Positions 17,460 through 26,698 of a stretch of DNA of 64,000 nt are shown here, piece by piece. This DNA is from Novosphingobium terrae (GTDB lineage Bacteria > Pseudomonadota > Alphaproteobacteria > Sphingomonadales > Sphingomonadaceae): NCBI RefSeq assembly GCF_017163935.1, contig NZ_JABVZR010000002.1, forward strand, positions 124,001-188,000, read 5' to 3'. The notes beneath the pieces are model-generated. The model saw only the letters and a list, made by a program, of their open reading frames with translations, was not told the DNA's origin and did no database searches. The translations under genes were made by a program, and so were the position numbers. Within the stretch, counting starts at the first letter, position 1. Each line of letters begins with the position of its first letter.

Positions 17460-19163
17460 ATGACTTTCCAGGGATGGCTGCTGATCGCAGTCTTTATCGG
17501 TGTGCTGCTGGCGCTGACCAAGCCGATCGGGCTCTGGCTTTTCGCGCTGTATGAGGGGCGCCGCACGCCGCTTCACAGCCTTCTGGGCCCGGTCGAGCGC
17601 GGCTTCTACCGCCTCTCCGGCATCGACCCGCAGGAGGATCAGAGCTGGCGCCGTTACGCGGTGCATATGCTGATCTTCAACGCCGCACTGGGCCTGCTGA
17701 CCTATGTGCTGCTGCGCGCTCAGGCGCTGTTGCCACTCAACCCGCTGGGCTATGCGGGGTTGAACGAGAACCTCTCCTTCAACACGGCGGTCAGCTTCAC
17801 CACCAACACCAACTGGCAGAGCTATGCGGGCGAGTCGACCATGTCGAACCTTTCCCAGATGCTGGCGCTGACCATTCACAACTTCCTCTCGGCAGCCACC
17901 GGCATCGCGCTGGCCTTCGCGCTGTTTCGCGGCTTTGCGCGGCGTGAGGCCAAGGGCATCGGCAATTTCTGGGCCGATATGACGCGGGTGACGCTGTACC
18001 TGCTGCTGCCTTTGTGCGTGGCGCTGACGGTCTTCTACATCGCCAGCGGCGTGCCCCAGACGCTGGCCGGTTCCGTCGATGTCCATACGCTGGAAGGCGT
18101 GAAGCAGACGCTGGCGCTGGGCCCGGTGGCATCGCAGGAAGCGATCAAGATGCTGGGCACCAATGGCGGCGGTTTCTTCAACGCCAACAGCGCCCATCCT
18201 TTCGAGAACCCCAATGCGCTGACCAATCTGGTGCAGATGTTCTCGATCTTCGCGATCGGCATGGGGCTGACCTACACCTTCGGCAAGGCGGTGGGCAACA
18301 CGCGCCAGGGCTGGGCCATTCTGGCCGCGATGATGGCGATCTTTCTGGTCGGCACCACCGTCACCTATTGGCAGGAAGCCAATGGCACGCCGATGCTCCA
18401 CGCGCTGGGCGCCGCTGGCGGCAATATGGAGGGCAAGGAGGTGCGCTTTGGCATCGCCGCATCCTCGCTCTTCGCCGTGGTGACGACGGCGGCCAGCTGC
18501 GGCGCAGTCAATGCCATGCATGACAGCCTGACGGCTCTGGGCGGGCTGGTCCCGCTGTTCAACATGCAGCTTGGCGAGGTTGTCGTGGGCGGTGTTGGCG
18601 CGGGCATCTATGGCTTCCTGCTCTTCGCCATTCTGGCGGTGTTTGTGGCCGGTCTGATGGTGGGTCGCACACCCGAATATGTCGGCAAGAAGATCGAGAG
18701 CCGCGAGGTCAAACTCTCCGTGCTGGCGATTGCCGTGCTGCCGCTGGTGATTTTGGGCATGACGGCGATTGCCTCGGTGCTGCCCGCAGGGCTAGCCGGG
18801 CCGCTCAACAAGGGCCCGCATGGCTTTTCCGAGATCCTCTATGCCTTCACCAGCGCGGTGGCCAACAATGGCTCGGCCTTTGGCGGGCTGACGGCGAACA
18901 CGCCTTTCTACAACGGCATGCTGGGCGTGGCGATGTGGATCGGGCGGTTCTTCATCATCATCCCGATGCTGGCCGTGGCGGGCAGTCTGGCTGCCAAGAA
19001 GCACACGCCTGAAAGTGCCGGCAGCTTCCCCACCACCGGGCTGCTGTGGACGGGTCTGCTGGTCGGCATCATCGTGATCGTCGGCGGGCTGACCTTCCTG
19101 CCCGGCCTCGCGCTTGGTCCCATCGCCGATCATCTCGCGATGATCCGTGGCCAAACCTTCTAA
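17460..19163 (+). CDS. kdpA: Potassium-transporting ATPase subunit KdpA
   Basis: Channel-like K+-binding subunit of the high-affinity KdpFABC pump, 567 residues, normal length, with about ten membrane helices. The selectivity-filter-type loops are visible: [15 protein letters not shown] near 118, [21 protein letters not shown] near 230, a third in the GAVNAMHD region and a fourth around [15 protein letters not shown] near 465. It binds K+ and passes it to KdpB. Sits between kdpF and kdpB with no gaps suggesting internal promoters. Confidence 0.96.
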   Translation: MTFQGWLLIAVFIGVLLALTKPIGLWLFALYEGRRTPLHSLLGPVERGFYRLSGIDPQEDQSWRRYAVHMLIFNAALGLLTYVLLRAQALLPLNPLGYAGLNENLSFNTAVSFTTNTNWQSYAGESTMSNLSQMLALTIHNFLSAATGIALAFALFRGFARREAKGIGNFWADMTRVTLYLLLPLCVALTVFYIASGVPQTLAGSVDVHTLEGVKQTLALGPVASQEAIKMLGTNGGGFFNANSAHPFENPNALTNLVQMFSIFAIGMGLTYTFGKAVGNTRQGWAILAAMMAIFLVGTTVTYWQEANGTPMLHALGAAGGNMEGKEVRFGIAASSLFAVVTTAASCGAVNAMHDSLTALGGLVPLFNMQLGEVVVGGVGAGIYGFLLFAILAVFVAGLMVGRTPEYVGKKIESREVKLSVLAIAVLPLVILGMTAIASVLPAGLAGPLNKGPHGFSEILYAFTSAVANNGSAFGGLTANTPFYNGMLGVAMWIGRFFIIIPMLAVAGSLAAKKHTPESAGSFPTTGLLWTGLLVGIIVIVGGLTFLPGLALGPIADHLAMIRGQTF

Positions 19164-19175
19164 GGAGTGCGGCAG

Positions 19176-21206
19176 ATGGCCCGTTCCGAAAGCAAATCGC
19201 TGTTTACCGCTGACCTGATCGTTCCGGCGATTGGCGATGCCTTCCGCAAACTCAATCCCAAGGAGCTGATCCGCAACCCGGTGATGTTCACCACCGCTGT
19301 CGTGGCGCTGTTGCTCACCGTCCTGCTGGTGGTGGGGCATGATGGGCTGACCATCGGCTTCAAGCTGCAACTGGTGATCTGGCTCTGGCTGACGGTGCTG
19401 TTCGGCACCTTTGCCGAGGCGCTGGCCGAAGGGCGCGGCAAGGCGCAGGCCGCGAGCCTGCGCGCCACCAAGGCGGAGCTGACCGCCAAGCGCATCAAGG
19501 GCAATGGCGTGGAAAATGTCCCCGCCAGCGCCCTGCGCAAGGGCGATGTGGTGCTGGTGCAGACCGGCGACCTCATCCCCTCGGACGGCGAGGTTGTCGC
19601 CGGTGTGGCCTCGGTGAACGAGGCCGCCATCACCGGCGAATCCGCCCCCGTGATCCGCGAGGCGGGCGGCGACCGCTCTGCCGTCACGGCAGGCACGCGG
19701 GTGATCTCGGACGAGATCCGCGTGCAGGTCACGGTGAACCCCGGTCAGGGTTTCCTCGACCGCATGATCGCTTTGGTCGAGGGCGCAGAACGCCAGAAGA
19801 CCCCCAATGAAATCGCCCTGACCCTGCTGCTGGTCGGCCTGACGATCATCTTCCTGATCGCCGTGGGCACCATTCCGGGCTTTGCCTCCTATGCGGGCGG
19901 CAGCGTGCCGGTGGCCATTCTGGCGGCTCTGCTGATCACGCTGATCCCCACGACCATTGCCGCGCTGCTCTCGGCTATTGGCATTGCGGGGATGGACCGT
20001 CTGGTGCGCTTCAATGTGCTGGCCAAATCGGGCCGCGCGGTGGAAGCGGCGGGCGACATCGACGTGCTGCTGCTTGACAAGACCGGCACCATCACCGTGG
20101 GCGACCGCCAGGCCACCGAATTCCGCGCCGTGGGCGGTGTGGATGAGGCGCGCCTTGCCGAAGCCGCTCTGCTCGCCAGCCTTGCCGATGAGACGCCCGA
20201 GGGCCGCTCGATCGTGGTGCTGGCACGCGAAAAGTTCGGGATGAACAATGTCACCCTGCCTCAGGATGCACAGATCATCCCCTTCACCGCGCAGACCCGC
20301 ATTTCGGGCGTCGATACCGGCGGGCGCGTGATCCAGAAAGGCGCCGTGCAGGCGATCCTGAAGGCCAACCCCGGCGCGGGCAATACCGCCGCCGCCACTG
20401 AATTGCGCCGCATCACCGATGAGATCGCGCGGATGGGCGGCACACCGCTAGCCGTGGCGGTGGATGGCAAGCTGCTGGGCGCGATCTTCCTCAAGGACAT
20501 CGTGAAAGCCGGCATCCGCGAGCGTTTCGGGGAACTGCGCGCCATGGGCATCCGCACGGTGATGATCACCGGCGACAACCCCCTGACCGCCGCCTCCATC
20601 GCCGCTGAATCCGGCGTGGATGACTTCCTTGCCGAAGCCACGCCCGAGGACAAGCTGGCCCTGATCCGCAAGGAGCAGCAGGGGGGCCGTCTGGTCGCCA
20701 TGTGCGGCGATGGCACCAATGACGCGCCTGCCTTGGCGCAAGCCGATGTGGGCGTGGCCATGAACACCGGCACGCAGGCCGCGCGCGAGGCGGGCAATAT
20801 GGTCGATCTCGACAGCGATCCGACCAAGCTGATCGAGGTTGTTGGCCTCGGCAAGCAGTTGCTGATGACGCGCGGGGCGCTCACCACCTTCAGCGTGGCG
20901 AATGACGTGGCCAAGTATTTCGCCATCATTCCCGCGATGTTCGTGGCGCTTTATCCGGGGCTGGGCGTGCTCAATGTGATGGGGCTGGCCACGCCGCAGA
21001 GCGCCATCCTTTCGGCCATCATCTTCAATGCCATCATCATCCCCATGCTGGTGCCCCTCGCGCTGAAGGGCGTGAAATACACCCCGATGGGCGCCGGGCC
21101 GCTGCTGGCGCGCAATCTGGCCATCTATGGGCTGGGCGGGCTGATCGCGCCTTTCGTGGGCATCAAACTGATCGATCTGGCCGTTGGCGGCCTGGGTCTG
21201 GCCTGA
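19176..21206 (+). CDS. kdpB: Potassium-transporting P-type ATPase subunit KdpB
   Basis: Catalytic P-type ATPase subunit of 676 residues. The phosphorylated aspartate is Asp301 in [10 protein letters not shown]. The TGES actuator motif (ITGESAPV, about 150), the TPEDK motif and the [12 protein letters not shown] hinge are intact. ATG 19176 is chosen because an AAGGAG ribosome site ends 8 bases before it; the GTG three codons earlier lies inside that site. It powers K+ transfer through KdpA at the inner membrane under K+ limitation. Confidence 0.96.
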   Translation: MARSESKSLFTADLIVPAIGDAFRKLNPKELIRNPVMFTTAVVALLLTVLLVVGHDGLTIGFKLQLVIWLWLTVLFGTFAEALAEGRGKAQAASLRATKAELTAKRIKGNGVENVPASALRKGDVVLVQTGDLIPSDGEVVAGVASVNEAAITGESAPVIREAGGDRSAVTAGTRVISDEIRVQVTVNPGQGFLDRMIALVEGAERQKTPNEIALTLLLVGLTIIFLIAVGTIPGFASYAGGSVPVAILAALLITLIPTTIAALLSAIGIAGMDRLVRFNVLAKSGRAVEAAGDIDVLLLDKTGTITVGDRQATEFRAVGGVDEARLAEAALLASLADETPEGRSIVVLAREKFGMNNVTLPQDAQIIPFTAQTRISGVDTGGRVIQKGAVQAILKANPGAGNTAAATELRRITDEIARMGGTPLAVAVDGKLLGAIFLKDIVKAGIRERFGELRAMGIRTVMITGDNPLTAASIAAESGVDDFLAEATPEDKLALIRKEQQGGRLVAMCGDGTNDAPALAQADVGVAMNTGTQAAREAGNMVDLDSDPTKLIEVVGLGKQLLMTRGALTTFSVANDVAKYFAIIPAMFVALYPGLGVLNVMGLATPQSAILSAIIFNAIIIPMLVPLALKGVKYTPMGAGPLLARNLAIYGLGGLIAPFVGIKLIDLAVGGLGLA

Positions 21207-21219
21207 GGAGGCCGCTGCT

Positions 21220-21804
21220 ATGAACAAGGATATCACAAGCTCGCTGCGTCCCGCTGTGGTGATGACGCTGCTGTTCGCCCTGCTGCTGGGCATCGCCTAT
21301 CCGCTGGCCATGACCGGCATCGGCCAGTTGCTGTTCCCCCGGCAAGCCAATGGCAGTCTGGTGGAGCAGGACGGCAAGGTGGTGGGCTCGACCGTGATCG
21401 GTCAGGCCTTCACATCCGATCGCTATTTCCAGACCCGCCCCTCGGCGGCGGGCAAGGGGTATGACGGAATGAACTCCTCGGGATCGAACTATGGCCCGAC
21501 CTCGCAGGCGCTGCATGATCGCATCAAGCAGCAGGTCGATACCATGCGCAAAGCCGAACCCGGCAAGGCGATCCCCGGCGATCTGGTGACGGCTTCGGGT
21601 TCGGGCCTCGATCCCGATCTCTCGCCTGAAGCTGCCTTCTATCAGGTGGACCGGATCGCCGCCCTGCGCCATCTCGCCCCTGCCACGCTGCATGGTCTGG
21701 TGGAGCAGAGCATCGACCACCCGCTGCTGGGTTTTCTGGGCGAGGATCATGTGAATGTGTTTGAACTCAATCGACGGCTCGATGCACTTCAGGCTAAACG
21801 TTAA
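21220..21804 (+). CDS. kdpC: Potassium-transporting ATPase subunit KdpC
   Basis: KdpC of 194 residues: one N-terminal membrane helix (about 10-32), then a periplasmic domain with the family blocks GSTVIGQAF, YFQTRPSAA, SGSNYGPTS, LVTASGSGLDPDLSP and the C-terminal VNVFELNRRLD. It stabilises KdpAB and raises affinity for the pump. A GAGGAG ribosome site lies just after the kdpB stop, 9 bases before this ATG. Ends three bases before kdpD. Confidence 0.95.
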   Translation: MNKDITSSLRPAVVMTLLFALLLGIAYPLAMTGIGQLLFPRQANGSLVEQDGKVVGSTVIGQAFTSDRYFQTRPSAAGKGYDGMNSSGSNYGPTSQALHDRIKQQVDTMRKAEPGKAIPGDLVTASGSGLDPDLSPEAAFYQVDRIAALRHLAPATLHGLVEQSIDHPLLGFLGEDHVNVFELNRRLDALQAKR

Positions 21805-21807
21805 ATC

Positions 21808-24477
21808 GTGACCGACGACAGACCCTCTCCCGAAGCTCTCCTGCGCCAGGCCGCGCGGGAGAGCCGTGGCCGCCTCAAGATTTTCCTTGGGGCGGCGCCG
21901 GGCGTTGGCAAGACCTGGGAAATGCTCAACCAGGGCGCGCGGCGGCGTGAGAATGGCGTGGATGTGGTGGTGGGCGTGGTGGAAACCCATGGCCGCCGCG
22001 ACACCGAAGCCATGGTCCATGGCGCCGAGGTGATCACCCGCCGCACCATCGATCATATGGGCCACAACCTCGGCGAGATGGACATCGACGCCATTCTGGA
22101 GCGCCATCCCGCGCTGGTGCTGGTGGATGAGCTGGCTCACACCAATGCGCCGGGTTCGCGCCATCCCAAGCGCTATCAGGATGTGGAGGAACTGCTCGAT
22201 GCCGGGATCGATGTCTATTCCACGCTGAACATCCAGCATGTGGAGAGCCTCAACGATGTGGTGGCGTCGTTTACCCGTGTGCGGGTGCGCGAGACGGTGC
22301 CCGATTCCATCCTCGAACAGGCCGAGATCGAGGTGGTGGACATCCCGCCCGACGAACTGATCGAGCGCCTGCGCGACGGCAAGGTCTATATCCCTCAGGA
22401 AGCGACCCGCGCGCTCAGCCATTTCTTTTCCAAATCGAATTTGACGGCGCTGCGCGAAATGGCGCTGCGCCGCGCCGCGCAAGCCGTGGATGCCCAGATG
22501 CTGGAGCATCTGCGCGCCAATGCTCTGGCCGGCAGTTTCGCCGCCGGGGAACGCATTCTGGTCGCCATCAGCGAGCATCCCCATGCCGCTGGCCTTGTCC
22601 GCGCGGGCAAGCGCATGGCCGATGCCCTGCGCGCGCCATGGACCGTGGTGCATATCGAAACCCAGCGCGACCAATATTTTACCGAGGGCAGCCGCAGCCA
22701 GCTGGCCGAAACTCTGGCGCTGGCCTCACGCCTTGGTGCCTCCACCGCCAGCATTCCGGCGGTCAATGTGGTGGAAGGCTTGCACAGCTTCGTCCGCGAT
22801 GCGCGTGCCACCCAGATCATCATTGGCAAATCGCCGCGCAGCTGGTGGTTCGAGATGCGCCACGGATCGGTGGTGGACCGGCTGGTGCGGGTGATCGGCG
22901 ATGTGGCGGTGCATGTGCTGCCCTCGGGCGAGGCCATCAACACCGCCACCACGCGCCCACGGCAGAACCGCCGCAGCCTCTGGGGCCGCCCGGTGGATTA
23001 TCTCTGGTCATTGGGGGCGGTGGCGCTGATCACGGCGCTGTGCCTGATGCTGTCCCAAGCCATCACTTTGGGCAACATCGCGCTGCTCTATCTGGTGCCG
23101 GTGATGTTTGCCGCCGCCACCTTCGGGCTGAGAGCCGGGCTTTTCGCCGGTTTCACCTCCAGCCTTGCCTACAACTTCTTCTTCCTGCCTCCGACGGGCA
23201 CGCTGACGGTCAGCAATCCGGAGAATGTCGTCTCAATCTTTGTGCTGCTGGGGGTGGCCATCGTCACCAGCCAGTTTGCCGCGCGGGTGCGGGTGCAGGC
23301 CGATCTGGCGGCTTCCAGCGCCCGGCAGAACGCAGCGCTGGCTTCCTTCTCGCGCCAACTCACCGCTTCGGCCACCAAGGAAGAGCTGATGCAGGCGATC
23401 TGCGCCGACATCGCCCGCCTGCTGGAGGTGCGCACCGCACTGCTGTTGCCCGGCGCCAGCGGCCCCGATCTGCGCGCCGCTTTTCCCCCGGAGGATCGCC
23501 TCGGCCAGATCGAACTGGCCGCCGCGCAATGGGCGGTGGACAATGATCAGCCCGCCGGGCGCGGTTCCTCCACATTGACGGCCTCGGACTGGCTGTTCCA
23601 TCCCTTGCGCACCAGTCGCGGCGTGCTGGGCGTGCTGGGTCTGGCCCGCGAGGATGCCGGGGAGCCGGTACGCTCCGACCAACTCCCCCTGCTGATGAGC
23701 CTGCTCGATCAGGCCGCCATCGCCTTCGACCGCATGACGCTGGAAGAGGACAATATGAAGGCGCAGGCCGTGGGCGAGCGTGACCGGCTGCGCAGCGCCC
23801 TGCTCTCCTCGGTCAGCCATGATCTGCGCACGCCGCTCACCACCATCGTAACGGCAGCGCAGGAGATGAAACACGCCCCCAGCGCCGAACTGGCCGAAAC
23901 CATTGAGACCGAGGCGCAGCGTTTGAACCGCTTTGTGGCCAACCTGCTCGATATGGCCCGCGTGGAGGCTGGCGCCCTGCCCCTCAAGATGGAGGCCACC
24001 GACCTGTTCGATGCCGTCGCCTCGGCGGTGCATGATACGCGTACGGCCTTGCAGGGCCACGCTGTCGAGGTGGACATCGTCCCCGATATTCCGCTGGTGC
24101 GGCTCGATCCGGTGCTGCTGCATCATTGCCTGATCAATCTGCTCGACAATGCCGGGCGCTATGGCGATCCCGGCACGCCGATCATCATCCGCTGCCAAAG
24201 GCGCCATGATGCGCTGCTGCTCTCCATCGTGGATCAGGGGCCGGGCATCGCGCCGGGTCAGGAAAAGCGCGTTTTCGAGACCTTCACGCGGCTGGAAGGC
24301 TCCGACCGGGTGCGGCATGGCACCGGGCTGGGTCTGGCCATCGTCAAGGGCTTTGCGGAGGCCATGGGGCTGACCGTGGAAGCCAGCAACAACGATGAGC
24401 CTCACGGAGCCTGCTTCACCATCCGCATTCCCGAGGCGCGGATCATCGCGCCGCTTTCGCCCAAGGATTTGGCATGA
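21808..24477 (+). CDS. kdpD: Potassium sensor histidine kinase KdpD
   Basis: Sensor kinase of 889 residues starting at GTG 21808. Order: KdpD N-terminal domain with Walker A (GAAPGVGKTWEM, about 28-39), a UspA-like domain (about 250-370), four membrane helices of the DUF4118 region (about 400-495), a GAF-like segment, HisKA with phospho-acceptor His671 (VSHDLRTPLTT), and an HATPase with NLLDNAGRYG and GTGLGLAIV. It senses K+ limitation and phosphorylates KdpE. Its stop overlaps kdpE (ATGA). Confidence 0.95.
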   Translation: MTDDRPSPEALLRQAARESRGRLKIFLGAAPGVGKTWEMLNQGARRRENGVDVVVGVVETHGRRDTEAMVHGAEVITRRTIDHMGHNLGEMDIDAILERHPALVLVDELAHTNAPGSRHPKRYQDVEELLDAGIDVYSTLNIQHVESLNDVVASFTRVRVRETVPDSILEQAEIEVVDIPPDELIERLRDGKVYIPQEATRALSHFFSKSNLTALREMALRRAAQAVDAQMLEHLRANALAGSFAAGERILVAISEHPHAAGLVRAGKRMADALRAPWTVVHIETQRDQYFTEGSRSQLAETLALASRLGASTASIPAVNVVEGLHSFVRDARATQIIIGKSPRSWWFEMRHGSVVDRLVRVIGDVAVHVLPSGEAINTATTRPRQNRRSLWGRPVDYLWSLGAVALITALCLMLSQAITLGNIALLYLVPVMFAAATFGLRAGLFAGFTSSLAYNFFFLPPTGTLTVSNPENVVSIFVLLGVAIVTSQFAARVRVQADLAASSARQNAALASFSRQLTASATKEELMQAICADIARLLEVRTALLLPGASGPDLRAAFPPEDRLGQIELAAAQWAVDNDQPAGRGSSTLTASDWLFHPLRTSRGVLGVLGLAREDAGEPVRSDQLPLLMSLLDQAAIAFDRMTLEEDNMKAQAVGERDRLRSALLSSVSHDLRTPLTTIVTAAQEMKHAPSAELAETIETEAQRLNRFVANLLDMARVEAGALPLKMEATDLFDAVASAVHDTRTALQGHAVEVDIVPDIPLVRLDPVLLHHCLINLLDNAGRYGDPGTPIIIRCQRRHDALLLSIVDQGPGIAPGQEKRVFETFTRLEGSDRVRHGTGLGLAIVKGFAEAMGLTVEASNNDEPHGACFTIRIPEARIIAPLSPKDLA

Positions 24478-25190
24478 AGAACCGTCACAAGGTGCTGATC
24501 ATCGATGATGAGCCCCATATCCGCCGCCTGATCCTGGCCGCCCTGACCCGCGCCGATTATGCCACCGTGGAAGCCGGCAACGCCCGCGAGGCCATGGACC
24601 GCCTGCGCGTGGAACGTCCCGATCTGGTGCTGCTCGACCTTGGCCTGCCCGACCGCGATGGGCTGGAGCTGGTGCCGCTGATCAAGCAGCAGGCCGAAAC
24701 CGTGCTGATCGTGGTCTCCGCACGCGATGCGACCGATGAGAAGGTCGCCGCTCTCGATCTCGGCGCGGATGACTATCTCACCAAGCCCTTTGATACCGAC
24801 GAATTGCTGGCCCGTCTGCGCGTGGCACTGCGCAACCGCATGACGCGCGCAGGCGGTGCCCCGACGCTGGTGCTGGGCGATGTCACCATCGACCTGATGG
24901 CGCGGGTGGTCACAAAGGCGGGCGAAGAGGTGCATCTGGCGCCCAAGGAATATGCCGTGCTGGCGCAATTGGCGGCGGCGCCCGGGCGGGTGATCACGCA
25001 TCAGCAGATCATGACCCATGTCTGGGCCTATGAGAATGAGCGCCATGTCGAATATCTGCGCGTGCTGGTCCGCACCCTGCGCCAGAAGCTGGAGGCCGAT
25101 CCGCAGCGCCCGCAGATCATCACCAACGAACTGGGCATCGGCTATCGCCTGCGCGTGCCGGGGGATCATCATGCCGTATCGGAAGGTTGA
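24474..25190 (+). CDS. kdpE: Response regulator KdpE (OmpR family)
   Basis: DNA-binding response regulator of 238 residues. The receiver domain has the acidic pair Asp11/Asp12, phospho-acceptor Asp55 (LLDLGLPDRDG) and Lys104 (YLTKPFD). A winged helix (about 125-232) with the ITNELGIGYRL ending follows. It activates kdp transcription, presumably at the promoter before 17261. Last gene of the operon; the non-coding stretch after it holds an intrinsic terminator. Confidence 0.94.
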   Translation: MKNRHKVLIIDDEPHIRRLILAALTRADYATVEAGNAREAMDRLRVERPDLVLLDLGLPDRDGLELVPLIKQQAETVLIVVSARDATDEKVAALDLGADDYLTKPFDTDELLARLRVALRNRMTRAGGAPTLVLGDVTIDLMARVVTKAGEEVHLAPKEYAVLAQLAAAPGRVITHQQIMTHVWAYENERHVEYLRVLVRTLRQKLEADPQRPQIITNELGIGYRLRVPGDHHAVSEG

Positions 25191-25290
25191 GTGAAGCGTT
25201 TTTCAACGCAAATTCAACGGTAATCCTTATTCTGTCATCTCGAAATCCCATGATCGGGCGGCTAGATGCGGGCTGGTCCCGAAGGGAAGG

Positions 25291-25333
25291 CAGGAGCGGT
25301 CAGGCAGAGATCCCCCTTGCTCGACCGCTCCTG
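25291..25333 (+). repeat. Perfect 11-bp inverted repeat, 21-nt loop
   Basis: CAGGAGCGGTC and its exact reverse complement GACCGCTCCTG, separated by 21 bases. It would form a strong RNA hairpin between kdpE and the terminator at 25383. No T-tract follows, so it is not itself an intrinsic terminator. Confidence 0.75.
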
Positions 25334-25382
25334 ATTTCCCCGTGGCATCACATCTGTTCCTCCTGCGAACACCAACTTTACA

Positions 25383-25411
25383 GGCCGGGGCCCCAGCGCT
25401 CCGGCCTTTTT
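25383..25411 (+). terminator. Intrinsic terminator
   Basis: GGCCGG (25383-25388) pairs with CCGGCC (25401-25406) around a GC-rich loop and is followed by TTTTT (25407-25411). It ends transcription coming from kdpE or from a small RNA in this gap. Confidence 0.75.
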
Positions 25412-25530
25412 CCATGCGCGGTTCAAACAGCGCGAGACCTTACGAAGATTCAACGCAAACGCTCCTTCCCTTCTCTCGATATCCAATGCGCCACAGGGGT
25501 AAGCCGCAAGCCTGTCGCAGGAGAGAAGTT

Positions 25531-25788
25531 ATGGCACACACACTCCGAACCCGATTGCGCGAAGGTCGCGCAACGCCAGGCGACCAGTTGTTGCTGCGCG
25601 GCACCGGGCTTCTGGCCTATGGCGCCTTTGCGGCTTTCCTCTGGACCTTGTGCTGGCTGCAGCAGGACCGCCCCCGCATCGCGGCCCATCCGGCAATGTT
25701 CGCAGCCTGCTTTGTGGCAGTGGTGGTTTTCCATATCGGCTCGGCCCTCACCTGGGGCGGGCCCGAATTGTTCCGGGGCGAGCGATAG
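25531..25788 (+). CDS. Small two-helix membrane protein, function unknown
   Basis: 85 residues with a GGAGAG ribosome site just upstream of the ATG. The charged N-terminus (about 1-22) leads into two hydrophobic helices (about 28-46 and 56-74), with a GGPELFRGER tail. I do not recognise the family. It is separated from kdp by a terminator and a leader, so it probably has its own promoter. A longer in-frame reading from GTG 25342 crosses the terminator and is unlikely. Confidence 0.6.
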   Translation: MAHTLRTRLREGRATPGDQLLLRGTGLLAYGAFAAFLWTLCWLQQDRPRIAAHPAMFAACFVAVVVFHIGSALTWGGPELFRGER

Positions 25789-25793
25789 GCTGA

Positions 25794-26054
25794 TTACTCA
25801 GCGGGTTTCTGCCCCGGCAACACATTCTCGCGAAAGGCGGGTGACAGGCGCCGCTCCAGCAGGCGGCAGGCGTCGGCATGGATGATCAGCGCGCGCGAGA
25901 TCGCCTGCAACTGACCGATCTGCAAGGGCTGCCGCCCCAGACACAGATCGCCGATCTCGCGCTCGCTGAGGCCCAGCACCCGCGCCGCCGCCTGCTGACC
26001 GCCCAGCAGCTCGACCGCCAGCGCAAATCTCTCGATCTGTTCGACCGGAAGCAT
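25794..26054 (-). CDS. Small putative helix-turn-helix protein
   Basis: 86 residues beginning MLPVEQIERFA. Residues about 15-50 (GGQQAAARVLGLSEREIGDL) look like a bacterial XRE/AsnC-type helix-turn-helix: an Ala-rich first helix, a Gly turn, and a second helix. The rest is helical with no membrane segment or signal. It converges on the small membrane protein gene and is divergent from the RidA-like gene. Role unknown; a regulator of either neighbour is possible. Starts further upstream are available but lack support. Confidence 0.5.
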   Translation of the reverse strand: MLPVEQIERFALAVELLGGQQAAARVLGLSEREIGDLCLGRQPLQIGQLQAISRALIIHADACRLLERRLSPAFRENVLPGQKPAE

Positions 26055-26235
26055 CGGACCACCCTTGAAACCTTGCCAACCCCATGCCCGCATCCCCCCG
26101 GCCTGTCATCAGCAATCAATCAGCCGGGTATTCGCCCCCGGTATTCGACATAGCCCGCGCGCATGGACATTCCCGGCAAAAACCGCTTGCATGGTGGCCC
26201 GCCGCCCGGCCGATCGACCCATGGAGACACAAGAG

Positions 26236-26685
26236 ATGATGCCATCCGCCCTGATCCGCACCAGCCTGCTGCTGGCCTGCCTTGGCCTTCCCTTCGCGGC
26301 TCAGGCCGAGCCGCAGTTTTTCAGCGATCCGCAGTCCAGGGCGCCCTTCTCTCCGGCGGTGCGGGTGGGCGATATCATCTTTCTCTCGGGCCAGACCGGG
26401 CATGACGCGCAGGGCCATCTGCCCGAGGGCATGGAGGCTCAGGCGCGCAACGCCATGGACAATGTCGCCGCCACCGCCCGCCGTGCCGGGGTGACGAATG
26501 ACGATATCGCCAAATGCACCGTGATGCTGAGCGATATGAGCCAGTTTGCCGCCTTCAACGCCATCTATGTCCGCAGCTTCAAGCCTGGCCACCTTCCGGC
26601 GCGCTCGGCCTTTGGCGCCAACGGTCTGGCCAATGGCGCGCTGGTCGAGGTGGAGTGCATCGCCGCCGCGCCGGATCGTCGCTGA
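26236..26685 (+). CDS. RidA/YjgF-family protein with signal peptide
   Basis: 149 residues. A Sec signal peptide (LIRTSLLLACLGLPFAAQA, cut near AQA-EP) precedes a complete RidA domain. The residues that position substrate in RidA imine deaminases appear kept: Arg in LPARSAF and the acidic VEVECIA near the end. RidA enzymes hydrolyse reactive enamine/imine intermediates in the cytosol, so an exported copy is unusual and may act on something else. ATG 26236 is preferred over ATG 26221 because GGAGA lies at a good distance before it; ATG 26239 is also possible. Confidence 0.8.
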   Translation: MMPSALIRTSLLLACLGLPFAAQAEPQFFSDPQSRAPFSPAVRVGDIIFLSGQTGHDAQGHLPEGMEAQARNAMDNVAATARRAGVTNDDIAKCTVMLSDMSQFAAFNAIYVRSFKPGHLPARSAFGANGLANGALVEVECIAAAPDRR

Positions 26686-26698
26686 GGCGGGGCGGCGG

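Larger units (their letters stand above)
25191..25530. other. 340-bp gap with structured, possibly transcribed non-coding element
   Basis: No convincing gene lies here. It holds a small hairpin sequence right after kdpE (GCGTT-TTTC-AACGC), then an 11-bp perfect inverted repeat (CAGGAGCGGTC at 25291-25301, GACCGCTCCTG at 25323-25333). An intrinsic terminator follows at 25383-25411, then about 120 bp of leader before the gene at 25531. This could be the long 3' end of the kdp mRNA or an independent small RNA of roughly 150-180 nt ending at the terminator. It matches no RNA family I can recognise. Confidence 0.5.

Noticed and set aside
25275..25305. Resemblance to the SRP RNA core (GGTCCGGAAGGAAGCAG-like)
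   Set aside because: Only GGTCCCGAAGGGAAGGCAG is found, with the key tetraloop and internal-loop bases wrong, and the flanks do not pair as 4.5S RNA. It is also not recognisable as 6S RNA.
25187..25885. 232-codon plus-strand frame across the kdpE downstream gap
   Set aside because: Runs through the inverted repeat and the intrinsic terminator and overlaps two better small genes; no recognisable protein.
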